Positions 57,994 to 64,000 of a DNA stretch of 64,000 bases are shown one piece after another. Location: assembly GCF_001653235.2 (NCBI RefSeq), contig NC_035790.1, positions 2,170,001 through 2,234,000 on the forward strand, given 5' to 3'. Each line of letters begins with the position of its first letter. Positions within the stretch are counted from its first letter, which is position 1. Both the position numbers and the translations under genes were made by a program. The notes under the pieces were generated by a model. The model saw only the letters and a list, made by a program, of their open reading frames with translations. It was not told where the DNA came from and searched no databases. The DNA comes from Pochonia chlamydosporia 170 (lineage: Eukaryota; Ascomycota; Sordariomycetes; Hypocreales; Clavicipitaceae).

Positions 57994-59534
57994 ATGCCTA
58001 TTGCGCCTATCATCACATTCAAGGCCGGCCAGTGCGAGGTCGATGTACGTTGCTCGTTGCTTAGGACACCTCTAGTTTGATTCAACGGGTCATTTCGCTA
58101 ACAGCTCAACTTCACAGGAGTCTTCTTCCCGGCCCCTCAAGGTCAAGCCCCAGCCTCAACCCGGTTACCTCTATCTATATTCGGAAGATGGTAAGCTCGC
58201 CTCCGCGTTTCGCTCCTTGAATGATGATTCTGACGACTGCAAGACTTGATACATTTCTGCTGGCGCAAACGGGACCAGTCTCTGGATGAACCAGAACTTG
58301 ATTTGGTCATGGTGCCGACTGACGGCAGCTTTGTTCCTTATGAATACAACACGACATCCGAACCAACTGCCAAGACCAATGGTCGCATTTTCGTTCTCAA
58401 ATTCGCGTCCTCTTCCCAACGCTATCTCTTCTGGATGCAGTCGAAACCGCAAAGTCGTGACGGAAACCCCAGTTGGTTCAGCCCAAGAGACCGCAAGATT
58501 GGCGATGTTGTGCACAGGCTTCTCCAAGGAGAGGAAGTCAATGTCATGAGCGAACTTTCTTCTGTGCGGAATGTTGACGACCGAGACGATGACGATGACG
58601 AAACCATGGAAGACGTCGAAGGCAGCCGCGGTCAGCACGCTCATCGTGGCAGTGGAAGCGGTGGTGCTGGCCCTGATGCCACTGGAGGAGATGTCAGAGA
58701 AGAAGGTGAAGAATCAAGAGAAGGAGGTGCTGATGGCGCTAGAGCGTAGGTGATCCCCTGTTGCACGGCAATTTCTCCTGGAAGAAAGAACAGCCTCTCG
58801 GCTACTACCTACTGCTTTTTTTGTTGGGGAGGGTTGATAGGGTTGACAATCATGTCTGTCCCAGTGACTGTATTATTATTAGAGTTTCACATCTCGCAGC
58901 AGATGAAAGCTAAAGAAATGACACATGAACATGCATTGGTTGATTGGGCTATCTCGTGATCCTAAGCTGACCAGCCTATAGGGCTTCTTCGTCAGCACCC
59001 GATGCCGCAGCCGCCGTGAGGAATTTCCTGGAGTCATTGAGAGGCCAGCAAGGCCTTTCAGGAGGACAGCAGCAACAACAGCACGCAGATGTGCCCTACC
59101 CGTATCTCAACCATCTTTTACCCACGTCGATCACAGTACCGATGATTGACGGCGCATCACCTGAGTTTATTGACTCTCTGTTGAGCTTCCTGCCCCCGTC
59201 TGTCATTGTCCTGGCCGCAAGCTCAGTAGCCGCAGAAGAAAGCCAAAAGGAGCCCTCTGCGGATGCCATTGAGGCAGCCAAGGCGTCATTGTCTCTTGAG
59301 GACAAACGAAGCTTGTTGAAGAAAGTTCTTCGAAGCCCGCAGTTCAACCAGGCTCTTGGGACTCTGACCATGGCCCTGAGGGATGGTGGACTTCCCGGAG
59401 TTGCAGATGCCCTGGGCATCAGAGTTGAAAACGGCGGTTACATGCAGGGTGGTGGAATGCCTCTGGGAGGAGGACAAGCTGTCAAGTCATTTGTCGACGG
59501 CGTAAAAAAGACTGTTAAGGAGCGCAGGCAGTGA
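57994..59534 (+). CDS. RPN13: Proteasome ubiquitin receptor Rpn13/ADRM1
   Basis: Four exons, 57994-58044, 58118-58190, 58244-58745 and 58982-59534, phase-consistent, give 392 residues. Rpn13 is a subunit of the 26S proteasome lid/base interface that captures ubiquitin chains and, in many species, binds the deubiquitinase UCH37. The Pru domain spans about 1-115: MPIAPIITFKAGQCEVD, QPGYLYLYSEDDLIHFCWRKR, DLVMVPTDGSF, RIFVLKFASSSQRYLFWMQS and IGDVVHRLLQGE. An acidic then Gly/Ser-rich linker follows. The C-terminal part, with a SLLSFLPPSVIVLA segment and LSLEDKRSLLKKVLRSPQFNQALGTL, matches the DEUBAD-type helical domain that recruits UCH37. The 236-bp third intron is much longer than the others in this window. 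Confidence 0.95.
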
Positions 59535-60004
59535 ATAATGCAGGTTTAGATTTGGTAACCAAAAGCTATCAATCTATTAGACGTTTCATGTAGAGTACGT
59601 AGCGCATAGAATACTGCAGTTAGTTTACATCAGCTTTCGATAAATTATGGCGAAATAACTGCTACTACCGGATACTTGTAGAAGTTGGACACGTTTTGGT
59701 AACTTGGTGAAGCTATTAATTAATGTGATATATTTTCTGTCAATAAACTGAACTGATGAGATCAATGGAAGACCATGCCTGCCCAATCAATCGGAATGTG
59801 TTATGGCTTGAAGCTGTGATTGACTGCCTGCTGTGCTTTACACATGCATTGCAAGTGCCCCACGTTTGCTTGACTCGAATCGTGGGTCTGACGTACAGGC
59901 AGCTACTGGGGAAACATGGCACCACGACCTCGGCGCAAAACAAAGGGAACGAACTTTCTCACAACTCCTCGAGCGTTGTCAATTGCGTCGGTAGCACAGA
60001 AAAA
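59535..60004. other. Intergenic region and probable leader of the splicing-factor gene
   Basis: About 0.47 kb after RPN13. The frame of the next gene is open upstream to 59756, but the residues before the Met at 60005 show no family resemblance, so this is treated as noncoding. Confidence 0.4.
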
Positions 60005-61228
60005 ATGGACCTGTCATTCCCGACAGATATTCAAGAATTCGATGCCGACGACCGGATATCGTTTTCCAGACTAGACAACAAGTTTATTGCCGTTCATGAT
60101 GACGGCACAGAATTCGAGTTTGACGCGGACCTGAAGAAATGGGTGCCTGCGGACGAGGAGCCACTTCATGATGAGGAGCACGACTACGGACAGGATTTGT
60201 CGGCGCAAGCGCTGCATGGTGGTCCGAAGAAGAAGAGGCAGCTTGATGCAGAGAATGGATCAGAGGTAAGGTCTTCCCGATGCCATCCAGCGGTGGCATC
60301 AGCTGCCCAGACGACGAGTGCAGAAAGACAATGGAAGCTGACACTGTCCTGTTACCAGGGAAGCAATCAAACACCACCAGCGCGGCCGAACAAGAAGCAA
60401 AAAGCACCTCCTCGACCGCGAGAAAACACGGCCGTCTACGTCACCGGTCTGCCCCTCGACGCTACCGTATCCGAAGTCCACGACTTGTTCTCGCGCAAAG
60501 CAGGTGTCATAGCTGAAGAGATTGACAGCGGCGCACCGAGGATCAAACTCTACTCGGATGAGTCAGGGAACTTCAAGGGCGACGCATTGATAGTATTCTT
60601 CAAACCGCAGAGCGTGGAGATGGCAATCATGCTATTAGACGACACGGACTTTCGCATGACGTCCAGTGGCACGCGCGAGGGCAGGATGAGAGTACAAGTC
60701 GCAGATTCAAGCTACAAAAAAGTCCAATACGAAAAAGACGGGACAGGGACATCGACACCGAACAACGGCGGCGAGCAGGAGAAGCGGCCACAAAGAAGCA
60801 ACCACGACCGCCAAAAGATTATCAAGAAGACGCAAAAGCTGGATGCGAAGCTAGCAGACTGGGATGACGATGATCCGTACCCCGCGGCGACGCAGGCTAC
60901 TTCCAAGAGGGACAAGACTGTTATTCTGCGGCACATGTTTACGCTGGAGGAGTTGGAGGAGGATCCTGCTGCGTTGCTGGAGATCAAGGAGGATATCCGA
61001 GATGAGTGTGCCAAGTTGGGGGCGGTGACGAGTGTGGTTTTGTACGATGAGGAGGTTGATGGGATAGTCTCTGTGAGGTTCAAAGACATAGAGTCGGCGG
61101 CGGCGTGTATTCAGCTTATGCATGGGAGGAACTTTGATGGGCGGGTGGTGGAGGCATCGATTAAGACGGGCAAGGAGAAGTTTAAGAAGTCCGATAAAGA
61201 TGCGAGCCAAGATGTTGATTCGGATTAG
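60005..61228 (+). CDS. CUS2: Tat-SF1/Cus2-type U2 snRNP splicing factor with two RRMs
   Basis: Two exons, 60005-60265 and 60359-61228, give 376 residues. The Met at 60005 (aaaaATGga) is chosen because MDLSFPTDIQEFDADDRISF opens the family-like N-terminus. Family members help fold U2 snRNA and assemble the U2 snRNP with SF3b in the nucleus. A short KFIAVHDDGTEFEFDADLKKWVP segment resembles the N-terminal beta-hairpins of Tat-SF1. RRM1 is ENTAVYVTGLPLDATVSEV through GDALIVFFKPQSVEMAI. RRM2 (U2AF-homology-motif-like) runs from KTVILRHMFTLEELEEDP through IVSVRFKDIESAAACIQLMHGRNFDGRVVEA. The intron between 60266 and 60358 is 93 bp, has no in-frame stop and keeps the frame if retained. Confidence 0.92.
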   Translation: MDLSFPTDIQEFDADDRISFSRLDNKFIAVHDDGTEFEFDADLKKWVPADEEPLHDEEHDYGQDLSAQALHGGPKKKRQLDAENGSEVRSSRCHPAVASAAQTTSAERQWKLTLSCYQGSNQTPPARPNKKQKAPPRPRENTAVYVTGLPLDATVSEVHDLFSRKAGVIAEEIDSGAPRIKLYSDESGNFKGDALIVFFKPQSVEMAIMLLDDTDFRMTSSGTREGRMRVQVADSSYKKVQYEKDGTGTSTPNNGGEQEKRPQRSNHDRQKIIKKTQKLDAKLADWDDDDPYPAATQATSKRDKTVILRHMFTLEELEEDPAALLEIKEDIRDECAKLGAVTSVVLYDEEVDGIVSVRFKDIESAAACIQLMHGRNFDGRVVEASIKTGKEKFKKSDKDASQDVDSD

Positions 61229-61392
61229 GGGACATTTGGTGTATTTGTACTAGTACTAGAGGCTTGAAATGAAGCAGATACCCTGGGATGTAACAATGTA
61301 ACAATGCTATGGTTCCATAAATCGTTGACAATACCTGGCTCCTGTGATACGCCGTGGACCAAGATCAAGAGCAAGAGCTATGTGAAGGCAAG

Positions 61393-62332
61393 CTAAGTGA
61401 GTGAGGCGTCTTCCTCGGATGTGTACCAAATCGCGGCTTCGATGATCCTATATACGATTTGCAGCTCGTGTTCATCTATACCACGTTAGATTCCAGTCAA
61501 TCAGTCTAGTGGAAAATCAACACTTACTTCTCGGAGCATAAATCATGACAAAATTAGCAGCAACAGGCATCTGCAGAAACCATCCCTTTCTCGCCAGCGG
61601 ATGCATCTGGCCCCATCCCTTATCCAACACCTCCCCAATATCATCCGGATGCAAACACATGTGCATGGAGTGATCCGAATCATGAACGTGGACAATCTCG
61701 CCCTGACAATTCGTCCGCAGCGCATGCTTGGCAAACAGCGCCAGCCCATGCTTTTCCACGCAGGACCTCTCCGTCCCAAACTTCAAGGGACTCCTATTCC
61801 CAAGCTTCACCATGGCCCTCCGCAATGCCTGGTAGCTGTGTCTCGAGCCGTGCTGGTCCAACTGTCTCTGGGGAGCTATGCCCGCGACTCTGGGCCGCGG
61901 ACCAGATCGGTAGGGCAGAATTTGCGACCGCAAGAGTCCCGTCTGCGAGGTATGGCTGACGCTGAGATTGGTAGGTGGTGTGAATGGGTTACGTAGAGCC
62001 CAGAGACGCCACCACGATATTTGGAGATAGCCGTAGAAGGTGGACGGGGTGCCGCCGGGCCCGAGACTGAGAAAGTTTTCGTAGTCATTGTGGATGAGGA
62101 CGAGGAGCGGAGCGAGGAGGATGAGGAGCTCGGTGAGCGGAGAGCCGAGATAGTGGATTGATAGGAGGAGAGTGGCGGAGAGGGTGAAGATGTTGGGGCC
62201 GGTGAGGGTGATTGATACTGATTTCTGATGGAGTTGGCATGATGAAGATGGATGGGGAGGTTGAAGCGTTATGACGTCTTCTTCGACGGGTAACGAGGGT
62301 AGAGTAGATGTTGACGAAAGTGTAACAGACAT
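61393..62332 (-). CDS. DUF5519 (fungal 'luciferase' domain) protein
   Basis: Two exons, 62332-61528 and 61475-61393, with a 52-bp intron (GTAAGT...GTATAG), give 295 residues; the last 27 codons (NEHELQIVYRIIEAAIWYTS onward) lie in the small second exon. The Met at 62332 was chosen; an in-frame ATG at 62425 would add 31 residues. A hydrophobic region (ITLTGPNIFTLSATLLLSIH, then LLILLAPLLVLIHND) suggests one or two N-terminal membrane segments. The C-terminal domain, with HVHDSDHSMHMCLHPDDIGEVLDKGWGQMHPLA and VAANFVMIYAPR, matches the DUF5519 family, often annotated as a luciferase-type domain in fungi. No luciferase activity is implied. The function is unknown. Confidence 0.85.
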
Positions 62333-63733
62333 GATGAAGACATCTACGGGATTGAAGATTTGCTTTGAATTGATCCCAACTCTATGCGGTGAGGCCCCAA
62401 TGGACGAGAATACGCAAACTGGCATTCCTTTATAGAAAACCACACGATGTCATCACGAACATGGGACGCAGGGAGGACTTATATGCCACCTGCAACACAA
62501 TATTGTAACCCGGCAGCTCCAACAGCCACTTACCCAATCTGACGCATCCTTCAACATCAATTCGATCCAACGAACAAGGCCCAACTCATGATAGGTCCCC
62601 CATCCGAGAGGGGTTTTTCAAATGCTGTTCCCATGACTTGGTGTGGCAGCTGCATGTTGTAGCCACCGGGCCATCGGACTGTATGACCTGTTTCGTCGCA
62701 CAAGAGAAGCCAAGAGAGAAAAGGCTGCGAATGGGTATCGAGGTCTGACGTTCCAAAGGCGGTCTGATCAGCAGGTTATATACTGCACTAGGTGAATTGT
62801 AGCGCCGTAAGTCCTGTCAGCCAGTGAGACTGGGGTTTCTAAGTTGACAGGGCTGTTTCGTTTCTGGTGGATTGTCAGCCATGGCGTTGGGCTGATGGGA
62901 GCTTTGTAGCTTGCATCTTGCTTTGGGCGCAGGTTCAGTCAGCATTTGCTGCGCTAGTGATTATGCTTTTTGGGTGCGTGTGAGGTCATGGCCCGGGTTG
63001 TTTTGACAAAGGGACACGATGTCGATCTTGGGAGGCATGTTGAAATTAGACAAGTCGCTTTTTTTAGCCAGGACGGCTAGGGGGAATGTATCTTGCTGCT
63101 GGGAGGATACGTGCGAGGACATTGGGCATCTATACGGACTGGCGTGGAGTCGCTGGTTGCTGTCAAGTTCCGCTTGCACAGACGTAATGCTGTCTGGATT
63201 CACCGCAAAACTGCTTCAGATCTCTGGTTGAGAGACAACCTTAATTCATGGTCCCGTATTGGGCGCTAAACCACTCGTGTGCATTGGACTAACTGATGCA
63301 TTGGTTCACATCGGATGTGTACCTCGGTGGTTCGTCGCCCCGTTGCTCGGCAACCATGCGCCATCCCCTGCAAACACTGACCACCCAATCCGTGTCTGCC
63401 ACCAGACTCGGTCTTGATTGTGCCCGTAGTGAGACTTCGTATCTCCTGTAGAAATTTCTCTTATACCTAGATTGGCATTTTTATGCTGCTCTTCATCCAA
63501 CATTGGAACGCAACCCTCTTTAAAGAACGCCAAGTTACATGCATTCCAGCGTTCACACGTGGATGATACACCCGTTTATCCAACTTTACCTTGCCGCATA
63601 CCTCGCGTGCTGTCAGTAGGGGCATTCCAAGCAGACAAAGGGTTCACAAAGGTAAGTTGCATCTTCCCCACCAAGAATATATCATCTTCGGTGTCATTAA
63701 CAACATGCAGCCTACACAGGCCACCCGCCCGCC
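62333..63733. other. Intergenic region with a probable 5' leader intron
   Basis: About 1.4 kb between the DUF5519 gene (minus) and the gene at the right edge (plus). A good intron lies at 63652-63710 (GTAAGT, branch-like ATTAAC, acceptor ATGCAG), 23 bp before the ATG of the last gene. Frames before it contain stops and no usable ATG, so it is best read as an intron in the 5' untranslated leader. Nothing else is supported. Confidence 0.45.
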
Positions 63734-64000
63734 ATGGGCCTCTTCTCAAATCCCCTTCGCTCCCGCGAACCGCGGCTACCACGTTACCAGAACATACCGT
63801 CACCCACCAAAGAACGCTATTCTGACGACGAATACGACTCCTCAGACGACGACTTGGATGCATCCTACCCAACGGGGTCCTCATCACCCTACAGTTCACG
63901 GAGTGTGTCTGATTCAGCACCCAGTGGCTCATACTTGCTGCCAAAGCGAACACCACTACAGCAGCCTCGCAGAAACAGATGTTCACAAGTCTATCCCTAC
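63734..64000 (+). CDS. Ser-rich acidic hypothetical protein, N-terminal 89 codons (runs off right edge)
   Basis: The ATG at 63734 (gccATGgg, a strong context) opens a frame that continues without a stop to base 64000. The visible protein begins MGLFSNPLRSREPRLPRYQN and continues with an acidic Ser/Asp patch (SDDEYDSSDDDLD), a SSSPYSSRSVSDSAPSGS stretch and basic PRRNR. Met-Gly at the start could be an N-myristoylation site, although the following residues are not a classical match. The fragment is too short and biased to name a family. Confidence 0.6.
   Translation, partial: MGLFSNPLRSREPRLPRYQNIPSPTKERYSDDEYDSSDDDLDASYPTGSSSPYSSRSVSDSAPSGSYLLPKRTPLQQPRRNRCSQVYPY

Noticed and set aside
59756..60004. 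83-residue N-terminal extension of the Cus2-like protein
   Set aside because: The residues do not resemble the family, while the Met at 60005 opens the conserved N-terminus in good context.

Overview
The window is nuclear DNA of a filamentous ascomycete, most likely a sordariomycete of the order Hypocreales. Genes are separated by 0.3-6 kb and carry few, short introns (about 50-95 bp) with GTAAGT/GTATGT-type donors and CTAAC/CTGAC-type branch sites. The gene content is fungal: a CYP51B-type lanosterol demethylase, a Kip2/KipA kinesin, a Zn2Cys6 regulator, PSF1, TAF7, RPN13 and STK19 homologues. No rRNA gene, confident tRNA, transposon or CRISPR array is visible. Many open frames here begin at TTG or GTG, so starts were reassigned to ATG, and exons were joined by splice consensus, phase and family conservation.

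Layout. 0-0.75 kb: the first 248 codons of a Ser/Pro-rich protein leaving the left edge. 2.7-9.2 kb: accessory metabolism, with a sugar-transporter gene interrupted by one in-frame stop, a drug:H+ antiporter, and an isochorismatase-like hydrolase lacking the catalytic cysteine. 10.3-19.7 kb: CYP51B, a DUF3074 protein, an orphan coiled-coil protein, TAF7 and a type II membrane glycosyltransferase-like protein. 22.9-25.1 kb: a large protein with two ubiquitin-like folds. 25.5-31.1 kb: a compact trio of Zn2Cys6 regulator, Fe(II)/2-oxoglutarate dioxygenase and MFS transporter, the last two divergent from a shared 735-bp region. 31.8-34.8 kb: a kinesin-7, followed by 6.4 kb in which no gene can be supported. 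41.2-46.3 kb: an STK19-like protein and a SulP transporter with STAS and cyclic-nucleotide-binding-like domains. 47.3-49.3 kb: a Cys-rich orphan that cannot be read through its first splice junction. 50.9-54.4 kb: a cytochrome P450 with a GC-AG intron, convergent with a DUF829 (PaxU/TMEM53-type) protein. 55.7-62.3 kb: PSF1, RPN13, a Tat-SF1/Cus2 splicing factor and a DUF5519 protein. The right edge cuts a gene starting at 63734.

Housekeeping functions (sterol synthesis, transcription initiation, replication, proteasome, splicing, microtubule motor) are interspersed with small accessory groups. The best candidate for an undescribed functional unit is the regulator-dioxygenase-transporter trio. 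The tandem ubiquitin-like protein is the most unusual single architecture. All functional statements rest on reading the translated sequence; no database search was run.
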